Shown here one piece after another: positions 54,990 through 64,000 of a DNA stretch of 64,000 nt. Positions within the stretch are counted from its first letter, which is position 1; each line of letters starts with the position of its first letter. The translations under genes and the position numbers were made by a program. Location of the stretch: assembly GCA_014377485.1 (NCBI GenBank), contig JACMPM010000136.1, positions 1-64,000 on the forward strand, given 5' to 3'. The stretch is from Bacteriovorax sp. Its GTDB lineage: Bacteria > Bdellovibrionota > Bacteriovoracia > Bacteriovoracales > Bacteriovoracaceae. The notes beneath the pieces are model-generated. The model worked only from the letters and a program-made list of their open reading frames with translations, was not told the origin of the DNA and made no database searches.

Positions 54990-55475
54990 ATGAATGAACC
55001 GATAGAAATCCCAAATAAATCTTCTTTTAAAATAAATGAAGTTTGCGCGCTCACGGGAGTAAAATCATACGTGTTGCGTTTTTGGGAATCGGAATTCACA
55101 GAAATTGCTCCGCTAATGTCATCCATTGGACAAAAGCTATATGAGCATCGAGATATCGAAGCCATCCTCCTTATTAAAAAATTATTATTTGATGATAAAT
55201 TAACTATCGAGAGAACTAAGGGTGAGATGAAAATTCTTATGCCTAGGGAACACCTGGTTGAAGCTAGCTTCAACGATTACGCAGAAGATAATGGTTCTAT
55301 GGATTATTTTGATGAGGGTCTTTTGCCCCCCCCGATAACGTCCAATCATTCTTATTCACAAACAAAACGTGTTTTAATCGAAACAGATTTTCAGAAATTG
55401 GTGATGGCAAAGTCTAAGTTAATTGAGATTTTGGCGTTAACTGAATTGCTTCAAAAGAAGAATAACTGGAAATAA
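54990..55475 (+). CDS. MerR-family transcriptional regulator
   Basis: 161 residues. The MerR DNA-binding domain (about 1-75) reads 'FKINEVCALTGVKSYVLRFWESEF' and ends with 'LTIERTK'. No effector domain is recognised in the C-terminal half. Placed 21 bases after the IHF-alpha-like gene, as in many Deltaproteobacteria-type genomes. Its 3' end overlaps the convergent polyprenyl synthase gene by 39 bases. Confidence 0.88.
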   Translation: MNEPIEIPNKSSFKINEVCALTGVKSYVLRFWESEFTEIAPLMSSIGQKLYEHRDIEAILLIKKLLFDDKLTIERTKGEMKILMPREHLVEASFNDYAEDNGSMDYFDEGLLPPPITSNHSYSQTKRVLIETDFQKLVMAKSKLIEILALTELLQKKNNWK

Positions 55476-56375
55476 ATCAATTTTTTTATTTTTATTTAAA
55501 TGCTTTTCAATCGTCACTTGTTTAAGCGTGATGATTGAAAGCATTTTTTGATAATACTCACTGATTATTTTATTGGTATTTGTCAGCATTAGTTCCAGGC
55601 TTAAAAGATTGAATTTTTCAAGTGACTTAATTGTTTCAAGATAAGTTTCTTCAGTATGGTGAAGCCAGGGGTTCACTGCAGTTTCGTGTTCGCTTAAAGT
55701 TTCTTCACTCAATTCGCTTAAATCATCTATTAACTGAAAATTAATTCCCAAGTGCTTTGAAAATTTCCATAAGTTTTTTTCGCGTTTGGTATTTTTAGTA
55801 GAAGTCAGCATGCTACTTCCAAGAATGGCCACCTGAATAAGTCTGGCCGTTTTTAATTCATGAGTGCGTAAAGTATTTTCAAAACTTTTTGTCATTTCTT
55901 CTGAAAGGTCCATTACTTGACCATGAATAAGACCTTTAGGACCGAGTGCCCAAGAAAAAAAGCGCATGAGGTCTAAAATTCTTTCATGTTTGCTTTTACA
56001 CAAGAGTTGGTAGGAGAGATTTAGCAGGCCATCTCCCGCCAGTAATGCCTGCCATTCGCCGTAGACAAGATGAGTGCATGCTTTGCCTCGTCTAACGGTA
56101 TCATCGTCCATACAGGGCAAATCGTCGTGTATCAGGGTATAGCTATGATGAAATTCAACGGCACTTGCTAAAAGCGCGTGCGAAGAGTTTTTATCGTTTA
56201 TTGATTGCAAATATTGAACGGGATCAATATCACTGAGTGTTGACCAAACCAGGCTGGGGCGAAATAGCTTCCCACCGGGCAAGGTAGCATATTCATAAAC
56301 TTCGCGTGTCTTGTGGTGAGGGAGCAAAAGATCTAAATGATAACGTAATGTATTTTCAATTTCTAACGGTGACAT
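55437..56375 (-). CDS. Polyprenyl diphosphate synthase (IspA-like)
   Basis: 312 residues. First aspartate-rich motif 'DDLPCMDDDTVRRG' and second region 'FQLIDDLSELSE', in which the third Asp is Glu (DDLSE). 'LALLAGDGLL' and 'YGEWQ' fit short-chain trans-isoprenyl synthases, giving farnesyl or geranylgeranyl diphosphate. The second-motif substitution could lower activity or change metal binding, though I would not assume inactivity. It starts two bases after the gspN stop and overlaps the MerR gene. Confidence 0.86.
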   Translation of the reverse strand: MSPLEIENTLRYHLDLLLPHHKTREVYEYATLPGGKLFRPSLVWSTLSDIDPVQYLQSINDKNSSHALLASAVEFHHSYTLIHDDLPCMDDDTVRRGKACTHLVYGEWQALLAGDGLLNLSYQLLCKSKHERILDLMRFFSWALGPKGLIHGQVMDLSEEMTKSFENTLRTHELKTARLIQVAILGSSMLTSTKNTKREKNLWKFSKHLGINFQLIDDLSELSEETLSEHETAVNPWLHHTEETYLETIKSLEKFNLLSLELMLTNTNKIISEYYQKMLSIITLKQVTIEKHLNKNKKIDLFPVILLLKQFS

Positions 56376-56377
56376 AA

Positions 56378-57307
56378 TTATTTTATTTGAGGTGTCCCCA
56401 AATTTCCAAATGGGCCGTTTATCTTCATTTGATAGGTACCACTGGTATTTTCAGCAGGCAAGAAAAGTTTAATGAATGCAAAATTCACTAAAATATAATT
56501 TGATAATTTCAATGGTCCCGAGAGTTGAAGTTGTGAATTCATAAAGCCTGATGGATTTATAATCAGATTTCCTTTGAGTTTTAATTCAATAGGAGATCCA
56601 GTACGGCCAATTTCAATATGATCAATTTGCATAGTTGTTTTGCTAGTGAAATGAGTTCTGATATCTAGATGTTTTAGATCGAGAAGAGTCATCTCAAATC
56701 CTTTAATATTTTGAGCAGGCAAGTGAAAGTCATTAGAAGAGATTGTAAGTTTTCCATCTTCTAGAATTCCAGAAGAAAATTTCAGCGTCCCTTCGATGGA
56801 CATCATTCCCGCAATCGCCGATTTATTATCGCTAGACATCGCTGCAAAAATTTTATTGTCGATTTTTGTATTTTCTATATCAATATACTGTGAAAAAGGC
56901 GAGATGGTCGGATAGAGATTGATATTGGTTTTTCCCTCTTTCACAGATACATGGAGTTTTATTCCCGGTGGATAAAAACTAGGTGAGTGCAAAGCAATGA
57001 TTAAGTCTTGAAGTGGAAGTTTATTATTAGGCTGGCCAAAACAATTTCCGAGGATCACCGGCTTTTTTATTGTAATTTTAGGAAGGAAATAAGACAGTTC
57101 TGCTTTTTCGAAAACGATCGGGCAGGCTTCATTGGTTGAAAGCGTCGATTGAAGCCATTTATTAAGTTTGTCTTCTAGTGAAAAATTAAAAAGAAAACCA
57201 AATATTAGCAGAGCGATCCCGGTGATGATAAGTCTGGATTTGGTCCAATATTTTGGGCCATATATCTCTTCGTTAAGTTCGTTATATTGAATTCTTTTTC
57301 TTTTCAT
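56378..57307 (-). CDS. gspN: Type II secretion protein GspN
   Basis: 309 residues. One N-terminal membrane helix ('LIITGIALLIFGFLFN') followed by a periplasmic beta-rich domain with 'SYFLPKITIKKPVI' and 'QMKINGPFGNLGTPQIK', as in GspN/AsmA-like secretion proteins. Position after gspM supports this. Function in secretion is poorly understood. Confidence 0.75.
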   Translation of the reverse strand: MKRKRIQYNELNEEIYGPKYWTKSRLIITGIALLIFGFLFNFSLEDKLNKWLQSTLSTNEACPIVFEKAELSYFLPKITIKKPVILGNCFGQPNNKLPLQDLIIALHSPSFYPPGIKLHVSVKEGKTNINLYPTISPFSQYIDIENTKIDNKIFAAMSSDNKSAIAGMMSIEGTLKFSSGILEDGKLTISSNDFHLPAQNIKGFEMTLLDLKHLDIRTHFTSKTTMQIDHIEIGRTGSPIELKLKGNLIINPSGFMNSQLQLSGPLKLSNYILVNFAFIKLFLPAENTSGTYQMKINGPFGNLGTPQIK

Positions 57308-57318
57308 TTTAATTGTTC

Positions 57319-57945
57319 TTAGAGTGCCGAACTTTTCCCTAAATGCATAAGAGAAACTTCACCACTCAAAAGATTCGTTGTTTTATTTTTAATTAAGCTG
57401 ATGCGAAGTACTTTAAATTTTTCTTGCTCTACTAATGTTCGGACGAAATTAGAGAAGTCCAGAGTTCCAAAATTTTGAAAGCTCAAAATGGCTTCAATCT
57501 TGGCGATGCTTGAAGTCGTCGAGACTTGAGTGAAATTCAAAACACGAACTTTACTTTGCTCTATACTATTGGCGGACATCAGGTTTCTAATTTTATTATC
57601 CAGGTCTTCAGCTCCAAGGATTGCGACTGGTGCCAGGTATGTAGAACTGACATTGGCCAGAGTTTCTTTATTGCCATTTAAAGTTGAAACCTGCTCTAAT
57701 ATTTGTGATTTTACGTCGTGATTAACTCGCGCCTTATGATTACCCCACCAAAGAGTCATCACAAAAAGATAAGGGATAATAATCAAAGTAAAAGTTAAGA
57801 GTTGGGCGAAAAGTTTCTGTTGATCTTCATCAAGACTGACCAGGAGTTCATTGATTTTTTGAAAACTTGCATCAGACTTAAAAAAATCAAGTTTTTGAAA
57901 AATAAACTCATCGATTTTGATAAAAACGTTTTTAGATTTATCCAT
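57319..57945 (-). CDS. gspM: Type II secretion inner-membrane protein GspM-like
   Basis: 208 residues. One membrane helix ('QLLTFTLIIIPYLFVMTLWW', about 45-65), a cytosolic N-terminal part and a periplasmic C-terminal alpha/beta domain. GspM and GspL together anchor the secretion ATPase. It lies between gspL and gspN, one base from the first. Identified mostly by context and topology. Confidence 0.72.
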   Translation of the reverse strand: MDKSKNVFIKIDEFIFQKLDFFKSDASFQKINELLVSLDEDQQKLFAQLLTFTLIIIPYLFVMTLWWGNHKARVNHDVKSQILEQVSTLNGNKETLANVSSTYLAPVAILGAEDLDNKIRNLMSANSIEQSKVRVLNFTQVSTTSSIAKIEAILSFQNFGTLDFSNFVRTLVEQEKFKVLRISLIKNKTTNLLSGEVSLMHLGKSSAL

Positions 57946-57946
57946 T

Positions 57947-59527
57947 TTATTCTCTATCCGTAAACTCGATATTTAATACATTTTTTCCAGAAATATAATC
58001 AATTTTTAAATCTGGAAGACCGGAACCCTGCAGGTGAGTTTTCATTACCTCTAGTTCATTGGGATCTGCCGAAGTAAAATTGGCCGATACTTTGTACCCG
58101 TCGCTAATAAATTTTTCCAAGCTGACTTTAGGGTTGGAATTAATTGTTTTACTTAAAATGGCGAGGGGTCTGAGAGCATTGATATGAGTTGAAGAAAGAA
58201 TTGTGCTGACTTCGTCTTTAACAACTTTATTTTTTTTCTTAAGTGCAGCAAGCACGGCTTCCGGCTTTGTACTATAAAGTTTTTGGTCTTTACGATTGAT
58301 ATCAAGTGAAGGTGTTTTCAGCAGTCCCGTGATTTTAGAATCCATCGCTTTTTCTTGTTTGCTTAAAAAGAAAAATCTTTCACTAACCAATCCTAGAATT
58401 ATAAGTAATGCAATAAAACTTGTTCTCACCCAGATAAAAACAGCTGAGTGAAGCGAGATAAAAGCATTTGAAGCGGTTTGAAATTTACCAGTCAGAAAAT
58501 TGATAAGATTGCTTGGCACTTTTTGAGAGATGGCCATCATTTTAACGAGATAAAAAGTTTTCTCATGAATAGAATAATCATTTTTAAAATCTAGAAGGGG
58601 TGGCAAAGGCTCGATCAAAAGACCGGTGTGAAAATGAAAAAAGTTTTCTAAACTATTTATCTGTGATGTTCCACCAAGGATATAAATTTTATCAATACTG
58701 GTACCGTATTTTACACGGTGACCGATTTCCCAACGTTTGATATCGAGAATAAGAGGGCTAAAAACTTGTTTCATCAAAAGTGCAAACTCGCGTTGCTCAA
58801 CTGAAACTTCATCTAGCTGTTCATCTGTGAGGAGAAAAGCATTATCGTGTTTATAGATGACGGCGTCTTCATGGGAAATTTGGTAAGTTTTAGAAATAAC
58901 TTCATTTATAGCACTACCTGCAACAAACGAAGTGTGATTGGAAACAATCTGGCGGTCCTGCACGAAATAAGCTTTGGTCGTTCTATGACCTAAATCCAGG
59001 ATACAGCAAGTATCATTCATACGTATATGGTCTACATAAGCCTGCATCGTTGATATTTCAGAAGTAAGTACAGATGGCTGAGCATCTTTATTTTCAAAAA
59101 ATCCAAAAAAATCTTTGAAGACATTGAGTTGAGTAATATTACTCAGGACTGAAAACCCCCCGGAACGCTTATAGAGTCTCGAGCTAAAATGTGCATGACT
59201 AAGTGAATAGGGAAGATTCTCGTCTAATTGAAACGGAATTATTTGTTCTGTTTTCCTTTTTGAAGTCCCCGGTATTTCAAGATACCTTGTAGTGAGCATT
59301 TCATTGGGAACTTGAAAGACAATTTTTAAGTCGCTATTTTTCTTTTGGATAAATCCAGCAACAACTTCTTTTTGTAAATCGGCAAGATTTCCAGCACTCG
59401 GGTAATGCGACTTCGCATCATCAAGAATGATTTCGTGTTTTTCAACCAGGATTAAATTCTTTCGTTCAGGTCTTACTTCAACGAACTTTATAGAGTAAGA
59501 ACCGACGTCAATTGCCAATATGTTCAT
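57947..59527 (-). CDS. gspL: Type II secretion protein GspL / PilM-like
   Basis: 526 residues. The N-terminal 330 residues have an actin-like fold (PilM/GspL type): 'AIDVGSYSIKFVEVR', 'CILDLGHRTTKAYF'. One membrane helix about residues 365-390, then a periplasmic ferredoxin-like domain. It binds the assembly ATPase and pseudopilin platform. Next to gspM with one base between. Confidence 0.82.
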   Translation of the reverse strand: MNILAIDVGSYSIKFVEVRPERKNLILVEKHEIILDDAKSHYPSAGNLADLQKEVVAGFIQKKNSDLKIVFQVPNEMLTTRYLEIPGTSKRKTEQIIPFQLDENLPYSLSHAHFSSRLYKRSGGFSVLSNITQLNVFKDFFGFFENKDAQPSVLTSEISTMQAYVDHIRMNDTCCILDLGHRTTKAYFVQDRQIVSNHTSFVAGSAINEVISKTYQISHEDAVIYKHDNAFLLTDEQLDEVSVEQREFALLMKQVFSPLILDIKRWEIGHRVKYGTSIDKIYILGGTSQINSLENFFHFHTGLLIEPLPPLLDFKNDYSIHEKTFYLVKMMAISQKVPSNLINFLTGKFQTASNAFISLHSAVFIWVRTSFIALLIILGLVSERFFFLSKQEKAMDSKITGLLKTPSLDINRKDQKLYSTKPEAVLAALKKKNKVVKDEVSTILSSTHINALRPLAILSKTINSNPKVSLEKFISDGYKVSANFTSADPNELEVMKTHLQGSGLPDLKIDYISGKNVLNIEFTDRE

Positions 59528-59598
59528 AGGTTTAGTTTATCTAAAAAGAGTATTGAATGATAGGAGAAAATATTTCGATAGAGTATTTCAAAGTCCGA

Positions 59599-61005
59599 CT
59601 ATTCAAGTCTGATTTCAACAACTCGTGGAAGAAGAAGTTCGATCGGCGTTGCTTTGGCCGCTTGCCCTGGTGGTGGAGCTGCTTTTCCTGCTCCGGTTGG
59701 ATCTTGATCATCTGGTGGAGGAACCTGGCCTTTAGGTACTGGCTTTTTAGGTTGTGGTTTAATTGGCAAATCAACATAGGCCACTAAATTATAAACTGCA
59801 TTGTTCATAGACCCGCGAGAGTTCACTTTATAAAGTTTGCCGGCAGTATCGATGACCAGCCCAGCATCTTTGAGCGCTGTGATTCGTTCCAGGTACTCAG
59901 AGTCACTTACGATATTGAGTTCAGAGACTACTACTCGTTTAAAGTCTTCAGCATCTTTAAATTTTTTGCCTTTAATTTTTTTGTCCACGTCGCCGTCGCG
60001 ATATTTAAAAAATTCCTCAACCTGAATATTATTGATGGCCGGAAACAAAATTTTTAAATCTTCAATAGTCAGTTCATTTATTGCTATAACACTCACTTCG
60101 TGAACACTCATGCGGTCTTTAATCAAATCGACAAGGGCATCATCCCATGAAGGTAAAAGATAGAGTTCATCAATCGAGCTCATCGGAGCGAATTTAGGAG
60201 TTATATTTTTTTGACTAAATTTAGCCTCGATCTCAGGTTGCATTGAATCCTGAAATGAGCCTTTGTCACTGACGTAATATCTTAATTCTTTTACCAGGTA
60301 ATTTGCGTCTACGTTTCCATAGCGAAGATGGAATTCTTCATCACTGTCGTTTTTATCTTTTAGTAGACGTTGAAAAGTCTCAATCATTTTTTTTTCAATG
60401 ACTGTCCACGCTGGTTGAGCTTGAGTTTTAGCCGCTTCTGCGCCTTCAGTACCAGGCTCCGTCTCAACTTTAGCTTGGGCCGCATCGGGTAGGCCTGCTC
60501 CTTGATCAGTAGGAGTTTTGGGTTGAACACGAAGACCGTTGGGGTTTAAAAACCCGGAAACTTTACTAAAGGTGACACTTAATTCGCCATGAAAAATAGT
60601 TTTCTTTAAAAAATCATCAACTGCAGTTCGCTGAATGATATTGGCCTTGGGTGAAATTGGAGGGGGGAAAACAAAAGGCTGAATAATAATGGCCTCTAAA
60701 TCAGAGCTTGGAAAAGCACTCTTTAGACTTTCATCTTTTTCAATTTTATTTCTACCTTCTTGATATAAACGAAGCTTTCCAAGCGCAAAATTCAGCCCCG
60801 ATTCAGCATTTAGACGAGCTTGAATTTTATCTTGCTGGTTGTATATTTTAATTTTATTGAGCTTGGTTTCAAAGGTAAAATCAGCAAGCAAAAAAGTAAG
60901 AATTGCTATAACACCCATAACCATGAGCAGAGCAATACCTTGCTCTGATTTTAGAGTCTTTTTTATAAAAGATGAATTCGAAATATTATCCATTGAAAAT
61001 CTCAT
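59599..61005 (-). CDS. gspK: Type II secretion pseudopilin GspK
   Basis: 468 residues. A prepilin motif 'EQGIALLMVMGVIAIL' lacks the fifth-position Glu, as GspK does. The large globular domain includes 'VHEVSVIAINELTIEDLKIL' (a SAM-like fold). A Pro-rich stretch ('KKPVPKGQVPPPDDQDP', near residue 430) is unusual. GspK caps the pseudopilus tip with GspI and GspJ. ATGA overlap with gspJ. Confidence 0.9.
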   Translation of the reverse strand: MRFSMDNISNSSFIKKTLKSEQGIALLMVMGVIAILTFLLADFTFETKLNKIKIYNQQDKIQARLNAESGLNFALGKLRLYQEGRNKIEKDESLKSAFPSSDLEAIIIQPFVFPPPISPKANIIQRTAVDDFLKKTIFHGELSVTFSKVSGFLNPNGLRVQPKTPTDQGAGLPDAAQAKVETEPGTEGAEAAKTQAQPAWTVIEKKMIETFQRLLKDKNDSDEEFHLRYGNVDANYLVKELRYYVSDKGSFQDSMQPEIEAKFSQKNITPKFAPMSSIDELYLLPSWDDALVDLIKDRMSVHEVSVIAINELTIEDLKILFPAINNIQVEEFFKYRDGDVDKKIKGKKFKDAEDFKRVVVSELNIVSDSEYLERITALKDAGLVIDTAGKLYKVNSRGSMNNAVYNLVAYVDLPIKPQPKKPVPKGQVPPPDDQDPTGAGKAAPPPGQAAKATPIELLLPRVVEIRLE

Positions 61006-61895
61006 TGAACAACGCCCCCATCCGAGTCAGGAGGCGTAGGAAGACCCGGAGGAATAGCTCCACCACCATAGGCGCCTCCCGTTTTTAAATCATCGGCCTT
61101 GGTATTAAAAAAGGGATAGAGGACTCTGAAGACTTTTTCAATTTTTTGTTCATGGTTATCGTTATCCACCCAAACCAAATTTAATTTTAAGGAGTGAATT
61201 GTATTTTTATTTTCATTGAGGTCTTGAATAGAACTTACAAATTTACGGCTCTTCTCATCCCAAAAACTAAACTCTACCGATTTGACCTGAGTAAGAAGTA
61301 CCTGGGCCTTAACATCGCTCCAGTTTAGGTCATTGCCATATATATTTGTAGCGATGGTTTGACGAATAAGTTCGTTATCACCAATCGTATTTAAATTGCG
61401 ATCATCTTTTTCAGCATTGGCAGTATCAGTTCGTCTTATACTGTATTTTACCCACGTATAGCGGGAATCTTTTGTGTCAGCTATTTTTCTTCGATTAGAA
61501 GCTGTAAAAAAAACCAAGGTAGATTTATCTTCTGATTGAAATTGCGGAATGATCATTCCGTTTTTAGCTTTTCCATCAAACGAGCCTTTAGAAGAAGCAT
61601 TGTCTTGATAAAGAGCGTTTGGGTCAGTCGCAGGATTTCCTTTCGAGTAAGAATAAAGGGGAGAGTAGATTTGGGTTATATCGCTGTCGATCCGGCTAAC
61701 GGCAGTTAAGGTTTGAAGTTTTAACTGATCTTCCTTTAATACAACTTCTTTAGTATCTGTAGAGGTATCAATCATTTTATATGTATAGAGAGAAATAAAA
61801 GCGAGTAGAACTATGGCTATCAAAACTTCAATGAGAGTGAAGCCTGATGAGTTTTTTAAATGGGAACGAATTTTAAAATGATCCAATTTGCACAT
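61002..61895 (-). CDS. gspJ: Type II secretion pseudopilin GspJ
   Basis: 297 residues from the ATG at 61895; starts up to 61943 are in frame. 'SSGFTLIEVLIAIVLLAFISL' is the prepilin methylation motif with Glu5. The C terminus is Gly/Pro-rich ('GGAYGGGAIPPGLPTPP'). Minor pseudopilin of the tip complex. Overlaps gspI by about 23 bases. Confidence 0.88.
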   Translation of the reverse strand: MCKLDHFKIRSHLKNSSGFTLIEVLIAIVLLAFISLYTYKMIDTSTDTKEVVLKEDQLKLQTLTAVSRIDSDITQIYSPLYSYSKGNPATDPNALYQDNASSKGSFDGKAKNGMIIPQFQSEDKSTLVFFTASNRRKIADTKDSRYTWVKYSIRRTDTANAEKDDRNLNTIGDNELIRQTIATNIYGNDLNWSDVKAQVLLTQVKSVEFSFWDEKSRKFVSSIQDLNENKNTIHSLKLNLVWVDNDNHEQKIEKVFRVLYPFFNTKADDLKTGGAYGGGAIPPGLPTPPDSDGGVVQ

Positions 61896-62415
61896 CCGCA
61901 TTTTGGTTATAAAGCCAAGTCGATAATCTAAAAGTTGAGTCATTAGTTTTATTTTTTACTGTGACTTCTACCTGCCAGATCATTTTTTCCATGTTATCTT
62001 TGAAGACTTTAAAAATTCTTTTTTCCATTTGAGCTTGCGGAGAATTTTCTTTTTCTTTTCCTTCGAGAGTATCATCTGCAGTCACTTGATTCATGTCTGG
62101 AACAAAGAATTTTTTAAATTCTACAGTCGTCTGATAATCCGTGTTTGCTTCAACATCTTTGGTTTCTTTAGTCATAGTTAGGGCATCACGAAGTTCCGGA
62201 GGATTGACTATAATTTCGTTTATTTTATTTTCAGCGAAATCTTTCATAAGCATTTCTTCAGTAAGTTTTCCTGAATCTATAAGATTATAGCCCTGACCAG
62301 TGACAAATACTGATGCAAAAACTGTAAAAATTGCAATAGCTATCATCACTTCCATTAAAGTGAATCCGCTCTGATTAGATAGTAAATTTTTAAAGCTTAC
62401 TTTTCTTTCTTCCAT
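61873..62415 (-). CDS. gspI: Type II secretion pseudopilin GspI
   Basis: 180 residues. 'QSGFTLMEVMIAIAIFTVFASVF' has the prepilin motif with Glu5, and the C-terminal domain ends in 'STWLYNQNADVQ', consistent with GspI. Initiates the pseudopilus tip. Overlaps gspH by 19 bases. Confidence 0.87.
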   Translation of the reverse strand: MEERKVSFKNLLSNQSGFTLMEVMIAIAIFTVFASVFVTGQGYNLIDSGKLTEEMLMKDFAENKINEIIVNPPELRDALTMTKETKDVEANTDYQTTVEFKKFFVPDMNQVTADDTLEGKEKENSPQAQMEKRIFKVFKDNMEKMIWQVEVTVKNKTNDSTFRLSTWLYNQNADVQIGSF

Positions 62416-63101
62416 TTATCAAAAATCTCTCGGGCCTTTTCTTGCTGTTTCTCAGTCAATTCTTTCTCTGTTGCTTTTCCCAATGGATAGACCTGATGCT
62501 CTAATTTCATGGAGAATGGATTTACTTTTATACTTATTATATCTTCATCACTCCCAAGAATCACTAGTGCCTCATCTTTTTCCCCTGTTGGGAAAGCATA
62601 GATTGAGACTTCACCGGCCATTTGCATTTTTTCAGATTGCGGAGTGGCGACACCGATGATTTTAATATTGGAAGGAAGCTCACTATTTTTATCTTGAAAT
62701 TCAGCAATCTTATTAAATTTAAGATTTAGATTTTTTTGTTCTTTCTTCTTTTTTTCTTCTTCTTCTTTTGTTTCGGTCTTAGTTTCAAACTCTGGCTTAG
62801 GTGGAAGGATAAATGAATCACTCGGACCGTACTCCAGGGCGTATTCCTGCGGGTCTTTACCTAGCATAAAGTGCAAGCGGATTACAGAATTTTTTAAGGC
62901 CGCTTCATCAGACATGAATCGTATAGCGCGTTCAAGGGAGTTTACTTCTTTGTCTAAATCATTACGGGAGGAAAAAGGATGGGAGATTGCAAGGCTCGTT
63001 ACAAGAACGATTAAAACCAAGGCCACTAAAATTTCAATTAAAGTAAAGCCTTGGTTTTTATTTTGAAGTCTAAAAAAATTATTATTGAGGTGTAGCCTCA
63101 T
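62397..63101 (-). CDS. gspH: Type II secretion pseudopilin GspH
   Basis: 234 residues from the ATG at 63101 (AAGGCG upstream). 'NQGFTLIEILVALVLIVLVTS' is the prepilin helix. A Lys/Glu-rich block 'KTETKEEEEKKKKEQK' in the middle is not typical. The C-terminal domain fits GspH, the minor pseudopilin next to the major one. Overlaps gspG by 20 bases. Confidence 0.82.
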   Translation of the reverse strand: MRLHLNNNFFRLQNKNQGFTLIEILVALVLIVLVTSLAISHPFSSRNDLDKEVNSLERAIRFMSDEAALKNSVIRLHFMLGKDPQEYALEYGPSDSFILPPKPEFETKTETKEEEEKKKKEQKNLNLKFNKIAEFQDKNSELPSNIKIIGVATPQSEKMQMAGEVSIYAFPTGEKDEALVILGSDEDIISIKVNPFSMKLEHQVYPLGKATEKELTEKQQEKAREIFDKWKKEK

Positions 63102-63633
63102 TTTCGCCTTGGCCACCTGCTGTTGGGGGCTGTGTACTGCTACTAGTATCTTCTTTTGCCGGGGCATCTTTTGCTGGAGCACTTTTTGCTCTCAGGTAAA
63201 TGTCTGCATCTGTCCCAGCACCACCAACTTCTCCATCTGCACCCAGCGAAGAAATGTTAAAAGTTTTCCCGTCAGATTCATAAACAAAGTCATGATCCCA
63301 AGGATCTTTAGGCACTTGATTTCCTTCTACGAAACCATTTTGTGGATAATCTTTACATTCACGTCCGCCAGACGGTTTAGTTACAAGAGCTTCCAGACCT
63401 TGTTCAGTAGAAGGATAAAAATTACATTTTCTGCGGAATTCTTTTAAGAGTTCTTCGAGCGTACTCATTTGAATCTTTGTAGAACTGACTTGTCCTTCGT
63501 TATAGCGTTCAAACATTTTACTCGCAACAAATGTACCAGCCAGGGCCAGTAGAGTTAATGCAATTAGAATCTCAATTAATGAGAAACCATTTTGGTTTTG
63601 AAGAAGAGCATGCTCTAGATCTTTCCTTTTCAT
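63082..63633 (-). CDS. gspG: Type II secretion major pseudopilin GspG
   Basis: 183 residues. 'QNGFSLIEILIALTLLALAG' is the prepilin motif; 'RKCNFYPSTEQGLEALVTKP' and 'KDPWDHDFVYES' are the GspG core with the calcium-site loop. A C-terminal extension rich in Pro, Ala, Ser and Thr follows residue about 150, which typical GspG lacks. Major subunit of the pseudopilus that pushes substrates out. Confidence 0.93.
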   Translation of the reverse strand: MKRKDLEHALLQNQNGFSLIEILIALTLLALAGTFVASKMFERYNEGQVSSTKIQMSTLEELLKEFRRKCNFYPSTEQGLEALVTKPSGGRECKDYPQNGFVEGNQVPKDPWDHDFVYESDGKTFNISSLGADGEVGGAGTDADIYLRAKSAPAKDAPAKEDTSSSTQPPTAGGQGENEATPQ

Positions 63634-63659
63634 ATATACTCCGATAACTGTTAAAAAAT

Positions 63660-64000
63660 TTATTTGTGAAGTGAGTTAGCATCAATCAAAGGAACGACTA
63701 CCGAAAAGACAATAAATGCTACAACCATCCCCATTATAACCATCATTATAGGTTCTAACACCGAAGTAAGTCCACTAAGTTTTGTATTGACCTGATCTTC
63801 ATAGTTCTCAGAAACAATTTTTAACATCGGTTCTAGCTCACCTGATTTCTCCCCGAGTTTAATCATATGAGTTACCATTGATGGAAATAGTTGAGATTTA
63901 ATTAAGGGACCAGTAATAGAAGAGCCTTCGGAGATACTTATTCGTGCTTCATCCACTGCTCTTTTCATATGAACATTTGAAACTAAGTTTGAAACAATTT
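63660..64000 (-). CDS. gspF: Type II secretion platform protein GspF (5' end outside window)
   Basis: The frame is open to the window edge and reads at least 113 residues; the visible ATG at 63968 is internal. 'VHMKRAVDEARISISEGSSI', 'MIKLGEKSGELEPMLKIV' and 'LEPIMMVIMGMVVAFIVFSVVVP' match the second T2SSF domain. Inner-membrane platform protein. The operon therefore continues upstream with the start of gspF and probably gspE. Confidence 0.9.
   Translation of the reverse strand, partial: IVSNLVSNVHMKRAVDEARISISEGSSITGPLIKSQLFPSMVTHMIKLGEKSGELEPMLKIVSENYEDQVNTKLSGLTSVLEPIMMVIMGMVVAFIVFSVVVPLIDANSLHK

Noticed and set aside
59541..59777. Short frame overlapping the gspK end
   Set aside because: It lies in another frame of gspK's Pro-rich tract, with no ribosome site.

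Overview
The window is a gene-dense, AT-rich bacterial chromosome segment with no phage, insertion sequence, rRNA or CRISPR array. Its gene content suggests a predatory or Bdellovibrio-like bacterium, most likely a low-GC member of Bacteriovoracia. The pointers are many exported proteins and proteases, a KaiC-like protein, a Suf cluster, a Rrf2-type regulator, a type II secretion operon and a probable ceramide pathway; sphingolipids have been reported from 'Bdellovibrio' (Bacteriovorax) stolpii. This placement is an inference from gene families, not from a marker gene.

Layout. 1-6.5 kb: the tail of one histidine kinase, a two-gene unit (GNAT-like protein plus heme-oxygenase-like diiron protein), then two paralogous soluble histidine kinases that meet tail to tail. 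The second overlaps the end of a KaiC-like double-ATPase gene. 6.6 kb: tRNA-Phe. 6.9-12.7 kb: housekeeping and small regulatory genes (alpha/beta hydrolase, DoxX, an XRE regulator with a membrane partner, apt, YceI and a LysR regulator). 12.8-18.2 kb: a fatty acid hydroxylase-like and a PAP2 gene, then a three-gene operon matching bacterial ceramide synthesis (serine palmitoyltransferase, GNAT-type ceramide synthase, epimerase-type ceramide reductase). 18.3-26 kb: PilZ, DUF2797, pepN, a hotdog protein, a secreted caspase-like protein and class II aldolase. 26-29.7 kb: a fused 2-oxoacid dehydrogenase E1 and a degenerate receiver/HD-GYP protein. 29.7-36.8 kb: a FecR / TPR-barrel / CHASE2-cyclase module and an outer membrane pair. 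36.9-38.7 kb: hemF and a DMT transporter.

38.7-45.6 kb: a suf operon (Rrf2 regulator, sufB, sufC, sufD, sufS, nfu) followed by a previously unlisted 49-codon ORF and a lipoprotein. 45.8-50.7 kb: exported proteins, one with a gluzincin-like HExxH motif, and a rhomboid protease. 50.8-55.5 kb: a two-subunit type IIA topoisomerase whose motifs look more like eukaryotic/T4 enzymes than gyrase or Topo IV, then an IHF/HU protein and a MerR regulator. 55.4-64 kb: a polyprenyl synthase and the type II secretion genes gspN-M-L-K-J-I-H-G and part of gspF, all on the minus strand.

The most interesting elements are the ceramide cluster, the eukaryote/T4-like topoisomerase, the KaiC-histidine kinase overlap with paralogous kinases, the secreted caspase-like protein and the diiron/GNAT pair. 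All functional statements rest on motifs read by eye; no database search was run.
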